A DNA stretch of 36,092 nucleotides. Origin: Phycisphaera mikurensis NBRC 102666. Its GTDB lineage: Bacteria; Planctomycetota; Phycisphaerae; Phycisphaerales; SM1A02. Position 1 is the first letter of the stretch. Every line of letters begins with the position of its first letter. Positions 7,905 to 16,988 of the stretch are shown one piece after another. The notes beneath the pieces were generated by a model. It was given only the letters and a program-made list of their open reading frames with translations, did not search any database and was not told the DNA's origin. Position numbers and translations under genes: made by a program. Where the stretch lies: assembly GCA_945877905.1 (NCBI GenBank), contig CAMDUT010000006.1, forward strand, positions 1-36,092, written 5' to 3'.

Positions 7905-9163
7905 CGGTGGTCGCCGCGCGCTCCATCCCGCTCGAGATCCTCGCGCTCCCCGCGCAGCGCTACGGCTGCCACGGGTGCGGGGACTGCTGCCGCGACTTCA
8001 CGGTGCAGCTGCGCGAGGCCGACCTCGCGAAGCTGCGCGCGCAGCGATGGGAGGAGCGGCTCGGCGTCCCCGTGACGACCGAGTTCCGCGGCCGGAGGTT
8101 CCTGGCCCAGCGCGTGGACGGTGCGTGCGTGTTCCTCGGCGAGGGCGGTCGGTGCCGCATCCATGCGGAGTTCGGGCTCGAGGAGAAGCCGCTCGCGTGC
8201 CAGATGTTCCCGTTCGTGCTCGCGCCCGACGCGCGGCGCGCGCGCGCGGGCGTCAGCTTCGCGTGCGCGAGCGTGCTGGCCAACAAGGGCCCCGCGCTCG
8301 CCTCGCACGCGGCCGACGTGCGGCGCATGGCCGCGATGGTCGACGAGCTCGCGCCCGCGCGCACGATGCTCGACGACGCGACCGAGGCCTCGTCCGAGGA
8401 GCCGGACCTGGTGGCCGAGGCGCTCGACCGCTGGCTGCGCGACGCGTCGCGCCCGCTCGCGGAGCGGCTCGACGGGCTCGCGTGGCTCGCGCAGCAGCTC
8501 TCCGGCGCGCGGTTCGCCAAGGTGCGGGGGCCGCGGCTGCGCGAACTGATGGACACGCTGGTGGACGCGTTGCCGGACGAGCTCCCGCTGCACCCGATTG
8601 AGCCTGCCTCGCGCGCGCAGCGCGCCACCCTGCGGCAGGCCGCGTTCTTCCGGCTCGAGGACCCGAAGATCGGGGACCTGCGCCGGCAGGGAAGGGTCCG
8701 CGCGGTGCTCGGGCAGTACCTGCGCAGCCGCCGGTTCAGCCGCGGGCGCGGCGCCGTGCCCGCGATGGGCGCGGGCTGGGGCGGCGCAGTCGCCTTCGCC
8801 GCGGTGGACGCCGTGGGCCCGGTCGACGGCTCGCCCGATGCCGCGGCGATCGACGAACTGCTCACGCGGTGGCTGCGCGCCACCGTGCTCGGCGGGCGCG
8901 CGTGGGGCAGCGGCTTCTACGGGTGGAGCGTCACCGCCGGCCTGCAGGCGCTGGCGCTGAACGCGGCGTGCGTGCGGTGGCTCGCGCGGCTGCACGCGGC
9001 GGGCGCGGGCCGCCGCGCGCCCTCGATCGACGACGTCCGCGCCGCGCTCTCGCGCGTCGACCGTGCCTCGGGCCGCGCGCCGTGGATCGGCAGCCGCGCC
9101 GAGCGCATGCGGCTGTCCTACCTCCGCATCGACGACGGGCTGCGGTGCATCCTCAGGGCGTGA
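7901..9163 (+). CDS. YkgJ-type cysteine-cluster protein (putative Fe/Zn-binding)
   Basis: N-terminal RYGCHGCGDCCRDFTVQL...CVFLGEGGRCRIHAEFGLEEKPLACQMFPF motif; GTG start overlaps the rdgB stop by 4 nt. Confidence 0.82.
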   Translation: MTVVAARSIPLEILALPAQRYGCHGCGDCCRDFTVQLREADLAKLRAQRWEERLGVPVTTEFRGRRFLAQRVDGACVFLGEGGRCRIHAEFGLEEKPLACQMFPFVLAPDARRARAGVSFACASVLANKGPALASHAADVRRMAAMVDELAPARTMLDDATEASSEEPDLVAEALDRWLRDASRPLAERLDGLAWLAQQLSGARFAKVRGPRLRELMDTLVDALPDELPLHPIEPASRAQRATLRQAAFFRLEDPKIGDLRRQGRVRAVLGQYLRSRRFSRGRGAVPAMGAGWGGAVAFAAVDAVGPVDGSPDAAAIDELLTRWLRATVLGGRAWGSGFYGWSVTAGLQALALNAACVRWLARLHAAGAGRRAPSIDDVRAALSRVDRASGRAPWIGSRAERMRLSYLRIDDGLRCILRA

Positions 9164-10166
9164 GGGCCGCCGCCGGCGCGGCGGAGGCCTCGGCCCGCCG
9201 CCTGCGGTACCAGCGCACCGTCATCGGGATCGCGACGATGCCGAGCGGGATCGTCGCGAACATCTCGCCCAGGCTCTCCAGGAGCGCCAGCTGCGTGAAC
9301 CCCGCGTCGGCGTGCGCGACGTCGAGCCCTCCGCCGGCCATCCAGTTGGCGACGATCACGGTCGTCGCCTCGCGGAATCCCACGCGGCCGAGCGGGTTCA
9401 GCATCACCGCGATCGACGCGACGCCGAGCACCGTGACCGTGGCGAAGTCGAGCCCGAGCCCCAGGATCTCGCCCGCGCACCACATGCGCACGATCCAGAG
9501 CAGCACCTCGGCCGCGCGCAGCGTGGTGCCGAGCCAGTAGGTCGACCGCGTGGTGATCATGGGCGTCCACCGCCCCATGATCCGCTGCACGGGCCCGAGC
9601 CGCGCGAACCGGTGCAGCAGCAGGCCGCCCGCGGCGAGCCCGGCCACCACCAGCACGCACCAGGGCGCCCCGGCGTGCGGCGTCACCGCCGTGGCCGCGA
9701 CCACCGCGACCAGCGAGACGAGGATCACCACCGTCACCGCCGCGAACCACGCGGTCGCCTCGGCGAACGGCATGCGGTTGGCGAGCATCGCGTAGCCGTA
9801 GCGCGCGGGGAGCCCCAGGCGCACCGGAAAGAAGTTGCTGGTCGCCGCGAGAAAGGTGATCCACTGGATCTCCATGAACGCCAGGCGCCTGACCGGCAGC
9901 AGCACCAGCCAGAACAGCGCGCCGTCGATCACGAGGCTGGCGACGGTCGTCAGCGCGATCCCCGCGACGAGCCACGGGCGCGCCTCCCACGCGGCGCGCA
10001 CGCTCTCGACGATGCCCGCGCGCCCGGGCGCGTTCGCCGCGTCGAGCGCGCCCTTGACCACCCATGCCACGATCGCGACGCCGACGGCGAAGCCCACCGC
10101 CTGCAGCGCGAGGCTGCGCGGCGCCAGCGTGCGGCGCAATACGTCCCTGAACGCCCCGTCGCTCAC
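9153..10166 (-). CDS. Flippase-like/lysylphosphatidylglycerol synthase TM-type (UPF0104-like) membrane protein
   Basis: Multi-TM protein, start VSDGAFRDVLRR at GTG 10166; features ATSNFFPVRLGLPARYGYAM and LNPLGRVGFREATTV; follows GT2 with a 4-nt overlap. Confidence 0.7.
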   Translation of the reverse strand: MSDGAFRDVLRRTLAPRSLALQAVGFAVGVAIVAWVVKGALDAANAPGRAGIVESVRAAWEARPWLVAGIALTTVASLVIDGALFWLVLLPVRRLAFMEIQWITFLAATSNFFPVRLGLPARYGYAMLANRMPFAEATAWFAAVTVVILVSLVAVVAATAVTPHAGAPWCVLVVAGLAAGGLLLHRFARLGPVQRIMGRWTPMITTRSTYWLGTTLRAAEVLLWIVRMWCAGEILGLGLDFATVTVLGVASIAVMLNPLGRVGFREATTVIVANWMAGGGLDVAHADAGFTQLALLESLGEMFATIPLGIVAIPMTVRWYRRRRAEASAAPAAALTP

Positions 10167-10918
10167 GGCGCGCCTCCCGCCGCGCGGGGCGGCGTCGTGC
10201 GCAGGCGTTCGCGCGCGATCACCCAGAGGGCGCGCACGCCGTCGGTCCAGCCGATCTTCTTGCCCTCGGCGAATCCGCGCGGCGCGTAGCGCACCGGCAC
10301 CTCGGCCACGCGCACGCGCGCACGCGCGAGCGCCGCGGCGATCTGCGGCTCGATGCCGAACCGCTCCTCGCTGAGCCAGGGCCGCACGGCACGCAGCGCG
10401 GGCACGCGGAGCAGCTTGTAGCAGCACTCCATGTCGTGCACGCCGAGGCCCGTCGCGAGCTCGCTGGCCCAGGTGAGGAACCCGTTCACCGCGGCGTGCA
10501 GCCGACGCCAGCCCGTGAGCGGGGCGCCCGTTCCCCACCGGTTGCCGAAGACCGCCCCCGCGCCGGACTCGAGCGGCGCCAGGAGCGCCGCGTAGTCACC
10601 GGGGTCGTACTCGAGGTCCGCGTCCTGGACGATCACCGCGTCGCGGTCGTCTGCCGAGGCGAGCACCCGGTCGAAGCCGGTCATCAGCGCCGCGCCCTTG
10701 CCGCGGTTGCGCGGGTGCACGATGAGCTCGGCGACGCCCGGGTGCGCCGCGGACGCCTCGCGCGCCGCGGCGGCGGCCTCGGGCGGGCTGCCGTCGTCCA
10801 CCATCACCAGCCGCAGCGACCACCCGGCTGGGAGCCGCGCGCCCGCGACGCGTCCCGCGATCCTCGCGAGGGTCGGCCCCTCGTCGAAGACCGGCATGAC
10901 CACGTGGAGCACCGGCAT
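10163..10918 (-). CDS. Glycosyltransferase family 2 (dolichyl/polyprenyl-phosphate glycosyltransferase-like)
   Basis: VVMPVFDEGPTLARI, VDDGSPPEA, RNRGKGAALMTGF, IVQDADLEYDPGDY; C-terminal FGIEPQIAAALARARVRVAEVPVRYAPRGFAEGKKIGW. Confidence 0.9.
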   Translation of the reverse strand: MPVLHVVMPVFDEGPTLARIAGRVAGARLPAGWSLRLVMVDDGSPPEAAAAAREASAAHPGVAELIVHPRNRGKGAALMTGFDRVLASADDRDAVIVQDADLEYDPGDYAALLAPLESGAGAVFGNRWGTGAPLTGWRRLHAAVNGFLTWASELATGLGVHDMECCYKLLRVPALRAVRPWLSEERFGIEPQIAAALARARVRVAEVPVRYAPRGFAEGKKIGWTDGVRALWVIARERLRTTPPRAAGGAP

Positions 10919-10940
10919 GGCGCGCGCCCGACGCTCCGCG

Positions 10941-11993
10941 TCAGGCCTGCCCCTCGGGCTTGCCGAGCTGCGAGCGCATGGCGGTGTCCGCCATCATGTT
11001 CTGCATGCGGTAGTAGTCCATCAGACCGAGGCTTCCCTTGCGGAGCGCCTCGCTGATGGCCTTGGGGATCTCGGCCTCGGCGAGCACCACCAGCGCGCGG
11101 TTCTTCTGGCCCTCGGCCTGGAACTCGGCCTCCTGCGCCACGGCCAGCGCGCGCCGCTGCTCGGCCTGCGCCTGGAAGCGCTTCGTGTCGGCCTCGGCCT
11201 GCGCGGTCTGCAGGTTCGCGCCGATGTTCTCGCCGACGTCGATGTCCGCGATGTCGATCGAGAGGATCTCGAACGCCGTCCCCGAGTCGAGTCCCTTTGC
11301 GAGCACCGTCTTGGAGATCTTGTCCGGGTTCTCGAGCACGCTCTTGTGGTCCTCGGCGCTGCCGATCGTCGAGATGATGCCCTCGCCGACGCGCGCGATG
11401 ATCGTCTCCTCGGTGGCGCCGCCGACGAGCCGCGAGATGTTCGTTCGCACCGTGACGCGCGCGCGCGCCTTCAGCTGGATGCCGTCCTTCGCCACCGCGT
11501 CGATGGTCTGGCGGCCGCTCTGCACGCTGGGGCAGTCGATGACCTTCGGGTCGACGCTGGTCTTGACGGCGTCGAGGATGTCGCGTCCCGCGAGGTCGAT
11601 GGCGGTGGCGCGGTCCCACGGCAGGTCGATCTTGGCCTTGTCGGCGGCGATCATCGCGCGAACCACGCGCTCGATGTTGCCGCCGGCAAGGTAGTGGCTC
11701 TCGAGCTGGTCGGAGTCGATCTCGAGGCCGGCCTTCTTCGCGGAGATCCGGTTGAAGACGATCTCGGCGGGCGCCACCTTGCGCAGGCGCATCATCACGA
11801 GCTTCAGGAGGCTCACCGGCGCGCCCGAGAGCCACGCCTGGACGGCCAGCTGGATGTACTGGCTGATGACGATCAGCGCGACCAGGCCGATGAGGCCCAC
11901 GACCGCGAGGATGACCCAGAAGACGACCGAGCCGGTACCGACGGCCTGCGCGAGCGTCGTCGCGCCGTTCCCGAGGAAGTCAAGGTGCTGCAT
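10941..11993 (-). CDS. floA: Flotillin-like protein FloA (SPFH superfamily)
   Basis: N-terminal [114 protein letters not shown]. Confidence 0.95.
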   Translation of the reverse strand: MQHLDFLGNGATTLAQAVGTGSVVFWVILAVVGLIGLVALIVISQYIQLAVQAWLSGAPVSLLKLVMMRLRKVAPAEIVFNRISAKKAGLEIDSDQLESHYLAGGNIERVVRAMIAADKAKIDLPWDRATAIDLAGRDILDAVKTSVDPKVIDCPSVQSGRQTIDAVAKDGIQLKARARVTVRTNISRLVGGATEETIIARVGEGIISTIGSAEDHKSVLENPDKISKTVLAKGLDSGTAFEILSIDIADIDVGENIGANLQTAQAEADTKRFQAQAEQRRALAVAQEAEFQAEGQKNRALVVLAEAEIPKAISEALRKGSLGLMDYYRMQNMMADTAMRSQLGKPEGQA

Positions 11994-12000
11994 GCCGCGG

Positions 12001-12006
12001 ATGCTA
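12001..12006 (-). promoter_or_regulatory. Candidate leaderless -10 element (TAGCAT) for floA; includes the TAG stop codon of the preceding NfeD gene
   Basis: Minus strand GGATAGCAT-CCGCGGC-ATG: TAGCAT followed by exactly 7 nt and the floA ATG; no -35 hexamer. Confidence 0.45.
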
Positions 12007-12642
12007 TCCGCGCGCCCGGACGGCCACGCGGCCCGCCGCGGCCTCGGTGACCACCACCTCGGTGCCCGGCTCGATCATGCCGAGGTCCGCGACCACCTCG
12101 ATGCGCTCGCCGCCGAACCGCGCGAAGCCCACGGGCCGCAGCGCGGTGAGCGCGACGCCCGAGTCGCCGGCCTTCACGGCGCAGGCGGTGGCGCGCGCCG
12201 TCGGCCCGGCCGGCGCGTCCGGGCCGGGCTCGTGCGCGTCGCCGAGCACCATCCTGCGCGCGATCGGCGTGCGCGACCAGAGCTTGAAGCCGAACACCAC
12301 CGCGAACGGCGCGCCCGCCGCGTACGCCACCAGCGCGGCGAAGCCCCACGTGACGCTGTGCATGAAGAACGCGACCACCGACGCCACGAGGCAGACGGCC
12401 GTGGCCACGGCGAGCACGCCGGCGGTGGGGACGAAGAGCTCGAGGAACGCGAGCACCGCGCCCACGCCGAGCAGCACGAAGCCCGTGGCGATGAGGGCGG
12501 ACGAGCTCGCCGCCGCGGCCTCGGCGGGCGCGGCGGCCGACGCCGCGGTGGAGGCGTCCTGCGCGAGCGCCGCCGCGCACGCCAGCGTCGCCGCAAGCGC
12601 GGCCATCGCGATCGTTCGGCGGATGTTCGTCGGCACGGTCAT
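12004..12642 (-). CDS. NfeD-like membrane protein (short form)
   Basis: Signal/TM helices followed by C-terminal OB-like domain [53 protein letters not shown] start overlaps the upstream NfeD stop (ATGA); adjacent to floA. Confidence 0.85.
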   Translation of the reverse strand: MTVPTNIRRTIAMAALAATLACAAALAQDASTAASAAAPAEAAAASSSALIATGFVLLGVGAVLAFLELFVPTAGVLAVATAVCLVASVVAFFMHSVTWGFAALVAYAAGAPFAVVFGFKLWSRTPIARRMVLGDAHEPGPDAPAGPTARATACAVKAGDSGVALTALRPVGFARFGGERIEVVADLGMIEPGTEVVVTEAAAGRVAVRARG

Positions 12643-14333
12643 TCGCACGGCTCCACCTCCACACCATACGCGTCGGAGCGCACCACGCGGACGGGCGTCC
12701 CGGCGTCGACGAAGGCGCCGCGGGCCTGCACCTCCAAGGTGGCGGTCCCGAACTCCGCGCGGCCGACGGGCCGCAGCGGCGTGAGCGCGCGTCCCGCGTC
12801 GCCGACCGCCGGCCGCACGGCGCGCGGCGCGGGCGACGTGGCGCCCTCGATGCCCGCCTGCGCCTCGAGCACGGCCGCGCGCACGATGCCCGCGCGCGGA
12901 ACCACGCGCAGCAGGACCCACGCGGCGCCGCCGGCGAGGATGAGCCCGCCCGCGACGACGCCGAGGCCTCCAGCGAGGTCGCTGCGGCCCTCGGGCGTGT
13001 CGAGCGGCGCGCCGATGAAGCTGCCCACGATCCCCACCAGGATGCAGGCGACGCCCATGATCCCGACCACGCCGACGCCCGGGACGAGGAACACCTCGGC
13101 GAGCACCAGCGCGGCGCCCGCGACCACGACCAGCAGCGGCCACCACGACGTCACGCCCGCGAGGGCCGGCGCGCCCAGGAGCAGCACCAGCGCGACGGTC
13201 GCCGCCGCCCCAGGCCAGCTGAGCCCGGGTGCCATCATCTCGAGGACGAACCCGCCGAGCAGCACCGCGATCAGGAGCAGGCGCACCGGCCACGAGGTCA
13301 GGAACCGAACCACCGCGTCGCCGAGGTTCTCGTCGCGGCGGTCGAGCGCCGTCGCGCCGAAGAAGGCCGCCAGCGCGCGGTCGTCCTCGACCGTGGCGAG
13401 CGACATCCCGAACGCCGCGGCCTCCGGGCCCTGCACCACCAGCAACTCCTGCGCGCCGTCCACCTGTCCCGCCACGCGCCACGAAGGGGCGTCGGCCGGG
13501 GTCAGGCGCGCGCGCACCGGCGGTCGCACCTGCTGCTCCGCCACCAGCGCGTCGCGCTCCGCGTCGTTCGCGGGGCCGTCCTCGCGCGTCGCCCGGCGCA
13601 TGGCGCGGTCCACGAGCACCGCAAGCGGCCGCTCGCCCGCAAGCGCCCCACGCGGCGCGGCGCCCGCGGCGCGCGAGGTGGGCGGGTCCTCGCCGAACGC
13701 ATCGCGGAACTCCTCGCGGCCGACGAAGATGCGCCGCCCGTCCTCGGCCGACTCGAGCGCCCAGACCTCGTCGGGCGCGCTCACGAACGCGCGCACCACG
13801 GTCTCGTCGTAGCCGTTGCGGCGCGCGCTGTCGACCACCTCGCTCAGGACGGGCGCCTCGAGCTTGGCGCGCTCGGCCACGGGAAGCGGCTGGAGCCCCA
13901 GGCCGGGCAGGGCCGCGATCGGCGCGGCGTCGCCCATCGCGGCCGCGGGGCTGGTGACGATGCCGCGGCACGCGAGCGCGATGATGGCGCCGGCGCTGAA
14001 CGCGCGCGGCCGGACCCACGCCCACACGGGCACCGGCGCCCGTTCCTTCAGCCAGATGCAGAGCCCGAGCGTCGCGTAGAGGTCTCCGCCGGGGGTGTCG
14101 AGCTCGAGCACCACGGCGTTCGCGCCGTCGCGCGCGGCGGCCTCGACGCGTCGCTGGGCGCTCGCGCATCGGACGGCATCGATCTCCCCGTGCACGGTGA
14201 CCACCGCGATGCGGCTTGCCTGGCGCCATGCCGGCGCCGAGGCCACCTGCGCGCCGGCATGCGCCGACGCCCACGCCGCGCCCCCGAGCGCGAGCCACGC
14301 GACCAGCCGTCGGAACGGTCCCGCGATCCGCAT
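12639..14333 (-). CDS. NfeD family protein with N-terminal ClpP/SppA-like serine protease domain (long form)
   Basis: VVLELDTPGGDLYATLGLC, RAFSAGAIIALACRGIVTSPAAAMGDAAPIA, multiple TMs, C-terminal ALTPLRPVGRAEFGTATLEVQARGAFVDAGTPVRVV. Confidence 0.88.
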   Translation of the reverse strand: MRIAGPFRRLVAWLALGGAAWASAHAGAQVASAPAWRQASRIAVVTVHGEIDAVRCASAQRRVEAAARDGANAVVLELDTPGGDLYATLGLCIWLKERAPVPVWAWVRPRAFSAGAIIALACRGIVTSPAAAMGDAAPIAALPGLGLQPLPVAERAKLEAPVLSEVVDSARRNGYDETVVRAFVSAPDEVWALESAEDGRRIFVGREEFRDAFGEDPPTSRAAGAAPRGALAGERPLAVLVDRAMRRATREDGPANDAERDALVAEQQVRPPVRARLTPADAPSWRVAGQVDGAQELLVVQGPEAAAFGMSLATVEDDRALAAFFGATALDRRDENLGDAVVRFLTSWPVRLLLIAVLLGGFVLEMMAPGLSWPGAAATVALVLLLGAPALAGVTSWWPLLVVVAGAALVLAEVFLVPGVGVVGIMGVACILVGIVGSFIGAPLDTPEGRSDLAGGLGVVAGGLILAGGAAWVLLRVVPRAGIVRAAVLEAQAGIEGATSPAPRAVRPAVGDAGRALTPLRPVGRAEFGTATLEVQARGAFVDAGTPVRVVRSDAYGVEVEPCE

Positions 14334-14339
14334 GGGACA

Positions 14340-14345
14340 AGGATA
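14340..14345 (-). promoter_or_regulatory. Candidate leaderless -10 element (TATCCT) for the long nfeD gene
   Basis: Minus strand CGGATATCCT-TGTCCC-ATG, 6-nt gap to the start codon. Confidence 0.35.
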
Positions 14346-14353
14346 TCCGTGGC

Positions 14354-14388
14354 AAAAAGCGCCGCGGCCGGCGCGAGGCCGGCCGCGG
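14354..14388 (-). terminator. Intrinsic (Rho-independent) terminator of the prepilin-gene operon
   Basis: Perfect 11-bp stem CCGCGGCCGGC-GCGAG-GCCGGCCGCGG followed on the minus strand by CGCTTTTTGCC (T5); lies 27 bp past the stop of the 14415 gene. Confidence 0.8.
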
Positions 14389-14414
14389 GGAGGTTCATGT
14401 CGCGCGGGGCCCGG

Positions 14415-15392
14415 TCAGTCCCAGGTCGTGAAGTCGGGGCTCGGCCCGTCGTACGCCGTGAGCACGGCGGTGCCGGCCTGGTTGCTCTCGTTCGGCGAGC
14501 GCTTCTGCAGCACGAGCCAGCTGTCCGAGTTGCGACGGCCGGCCGCGGTGACGCAGAAGGTGTCGTTCTTGAACATGTTGTCGAAGCGCGCCTCGGCGCC
14601 CGTGAGGCTGGTTCCGCCGGCGCACGCGTCCTGCGCGAGCTTCGTCACGCTCTCGGGGTAGAACGTCCGGCCGAAGTCGACGTGGTTGTCGTTGTAGCAG
14701 GTGTTGCCGTCCCACTCCTTCGTGCTGCCGTGGATGAGCAGGGTCTTCGACTGCGTGAAGTCGTTGCCCGTGCCCGTTCCGCCCTTGGGACCGCGGTTGC
14801 CGAGGATGGCGAAGCGCGCGTTGCCCGAGTTGCGCCACTCCACCTTGCGGCGCAGCGCCGGGTCGAGCGGCATGGTGCCGTACGAGGTGTTCGACTGCGT
14901 GGTGAGGTCGGCCAGGAAGCCGGTGGGCGAGTTGCCCGCGGGCGAGCCCGGGTCGTACCCGCTGTCCCAGTAGACGTCCTGGGCGGGGTTGATGCGGTTC
15001 ATGTTGTAGCGGGCGCACGGGATCACGCGCGAGTTGACCTCGGCCGGCGAGACCAGGATCTGCGCGTTCACGTAGCCGCGGCCGATCATGGAGGCCCAGA
15101 GGTTCGCGTGCTGGTTGCGGCGCTCGTCGATGTCGCCGCGGCCGGCGATGGTGCCGACGCGGTTGATCTCGCCGGGCAGCGGCAGGACGCCCTGGCTGTC
15201 GTTGGAGGCGGTGACGAGGCCGGCGTGCGACTGCTTGATCTGCGTCGAGTCCTTCACCTGGCGGGCGCTGGCGCGGGCGCGTGCGAGCGCCGGCAGCAGG
15301 AGGCCCAGCAGCAGGGCGATGATGGCCATCACGACCAGCAGTTCGACGAGGGTGAAGCCTCGCGATGCGTGTTCCCGAGTGCGGTTGCGCAT
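14415..15392 (-). CDS. Prepilin-type N-terminal cleavage/methylation domain protein (type II secretion/pseudopilin-like)
   Basis: SRGFTLVELLVVMAIIALLLGLLLPALARAR, the class III prepilin signal; start at MRNRTREHASRG with AAGGA upstream. Confidence 0.88.
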   Translation of the reverse strand: MRNRTREHASRGFTLVELLVVMAIIALLLGLLLPALARARASARQVKDSTQIKQSHAGLVTASNDSQGVLPLPGEINRVGTIAGRGDIDERRNQHANLWASMIGRGYVNAQILVSPAEVNSRVIPCARYNMNRINPAQDVYWDSGYDPGSPAGNSPTGFLADLTTQSNTSYGTMPLDPALRRKVEWRNSGNARFAILGNRGPKGGTGTGNDFTQSKTLLIHGSTKEWDGNTCYNDNHVDFGRTFYPESVTKLAQDACAGGTSLTGAEARFDNMFKNDTFCVTAAGRRNSDSWLVLQKRSPNESNQAGTAVLTAYDGPSPDFTTWD

Positions 15393-15436
15393 GGGTATGG
15401 ATCCTTCGGTGTGGTTGGTGGTTCGGGGCCCGGGGC

Positions 15437-16453
15437 TCAGTTGCCGTCGAGCATGTCGTGGGCGGGGGTCACGCGGTAGCGGGCGTTCGACGCCGACTCC
15501 ACGCGGTAGTGGATCGCGAGGTAGCCGTCGCCGCCCGAGAAGGGCTGCGTGGTCTGCTCGGTGCAGCCGACGCCGGTGAACTCGGCGTTGGCGGTGGTGC
15601 CGGCGCAGGCGAACATGTTGTCCTTGGTGAGGTTGCCGCCGTTGAAGCTGCCGCACTCGTAGAACGCGGTGTCGGGACGGAAGGTCTCGACGAACTCCAT
15701 GTGCGTGTCGGCGAAGCAGGCGTTGCCTTCCCAGCTCTTCGGCGGCCCGTGGAGGCGCAGCGTGGGGCTGTTCTCGTAGGTCGGCGCGCCGCCGGTGCCG
15801 GTGCCGATGTTGCCGTCCTGGCAGCCGCGGGTCACCAGGTGCACGCGGGTCGAGTCGAGGTTGTTCTTCCAGTGCTGCGTCTTGCGCAGTCCGCACAGCG
15901 CCTGGTGCGCGTAGGACGTGTGGCAGGTGGCCGTCTGGCTGCCGTCGATGAACGCGACCATGCCGGTGGCGCCGGTGTAGCCCGTGTCGTTCGGCGTGTC
16001 GCCGTCCCAGTAGATGTCGGCCGCCGGGCGGTAGACGTCGAAGTTGTAGTTCGTGTACGGCCGGACGATGGGATTGATCTCGGTCGGGCCGACCACGAGC
16101 TCGGGCGAGTACAGCTGCATCGCGATGCAGGCCGAGTACAGGGCCTGCGTCGTGTTCTTGATGTAGTTCTCGTTGCCTTCGCCGGGGATCTGGCGGGGGC
16201 CGACGCCCGCGCCGGGGCCGTCCGGGTCGAACGCCGCGCGGTTGATCATGCCCGGGATCGGCAGCCGGCCGGACTTGCTGTCCGCCGCCTTGCCGACCAT
16301 GGCGGTGTGGATCTGCTTGAGCTGGTTGGAGTCCTTGACGGTCTTCGCCTGGGCCTGGGCCTTGGCCAGGGCCGGCAGGAGCAGTCCCACCAGCAGGGCG
16401 ATGATCGCCACGACGACCAGCAGTTCGATGAGGGTGAATGCGCGCTTCTTCAT
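15437..16453 (-). CDS. Prepilin-type N-terminal cleavage/methylation domain protein (paralogue of 14415-15392)
   Basis: MKKRAFTLIELLVVVAIIALLVGLLLPALAKAQ; shares D[IV]YWD and the HGxxKxW[DE]GNxCxxDxHxxF motif with the downstream paralogue. Confidence 0.9.
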   Translation of the reverse strand: MKKRAFTLIELLVVVAIIALLVGLLLPALAKAQAQAKTVKDSNQLKQIHTAMVGKAADSKSGRLPIPGMINRAAFDPDGPGAGVGPRQIPGEGNENYIKNTTQALYSACIAMQLYSPELVVGPTEINPIVRPYTNYNFDVYRPAADIYWDGDTPNDTGYTGATGMVAFIDGSQTATCHTSYAHQALCGLRKTQHWKNNLDSTRVHLVTRGCQDGNIGTGTGGAPTYENSPTLRLHGPPKSWEGNACFADTHMEFVETFRPDTAFYECGSFNGGNLTKDNMFACAGTTANAEFTGVGCTEQTTQPFSGGDGYLAIHYRVESASNARYRVTPAHDMLDGN

Positions 16454-16696
16454 GAATGGATTCTCCGGCTCGATGGTGACGTGACCGGGACGGGCAGGCG
16501 GCAGCGCCCCGTCACGATTCGGGGGGTGCCTTGGGTGATGCGAACATGGCTGGCCCGCACGCGCGGAGCCGGCCGACGAACGACCGCAGGGGTGCGCATC
16601 GCTTCGTCCGCGGCCCGGAATGCCGTGGAACGAGGTGACGGTGCAGGGCGCGTGGGGCGGGGAGCCGCGGTGGACGCAGGATGAGTGCGTCAGGTG

Positions 16697-16787
16697 GATG
16701 CCGTGCGGCGGATGAATGGCATCAGGGCATGGGCTCGAGCGTTCGCTCGAATCGACCTGCGGGGCAGGTCTGCAAGATGCCGCACGG
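16697..16787. other. Candidate structured RNA/DNA element with nested and mutually exclusive inverted repeats
   Basis: CCGTGC (16701-16706)/GCACGG (16782-16787); GGCATC (16718-16723)/GATGCC (16776-16781), enclosing hairpins TCGAGC-GTTC-GCTCGA (16735-16750) and GACCTGC-GGG-GCAGGTC (16754-16770). GGCATC can alternatively pair with GATGCC at 16697-16702. Confidence 0.5.
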
Positions 16788-16815
16788 GGATCGGTCCGGG
16801 GTCGGAGGCGACCAA

Positions 16816-16850
16816 GCGCGTCGGGATGTCGGCGGGTCGTAGCGACGCGC
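16816..16850. other. Inverted repeat in intergenic region
   Basis: GCGCGTCG (16816-16823)/CGACGCGC (16843-16850), perfect 8-bp stem, 19-nt loop. Confidence 0.4.
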
Positions 16851-16975
16851 CATGGGGAATGTACGCAACCTGAACGTCAATTGATGCCCGACGGAGTGCG
16901 AGGCCACGAATTTCTTGTCGCGAAGCCATTCGTCCGATTCCGATAAATCCGGCCGTGGGTCGGTCGAACCTTCCT

Positions 16976-16981
16976 TACGAT
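16976..16981 (+). promoter_or_regulatory. Candidate leaderless -10 element (TACGAT) for the RidA gene
   Basis: CCTTACGAT-TCCGCCC-ATG, exactly 7 nt to the start codon. Confidence 0.45.
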
Positions 16982-16988
16982 TCCGCCC

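Noticed and set aside
16701-16787. tRNA or hammerhead-like ribozyme
   Set aside because: No T-loop/acceptor geometry for a tRNA; CTGATG on the minus strand is not followed by A and lacks the GAAA core element of hammerheads.
16685-16929. Small ORFs (62 and 79 aa) in the prepilin/ridA intergenic region
   Set aside because: Overlapping frames on both strands, no convincing SD or motif, and they coincide with strong inverted repeats.
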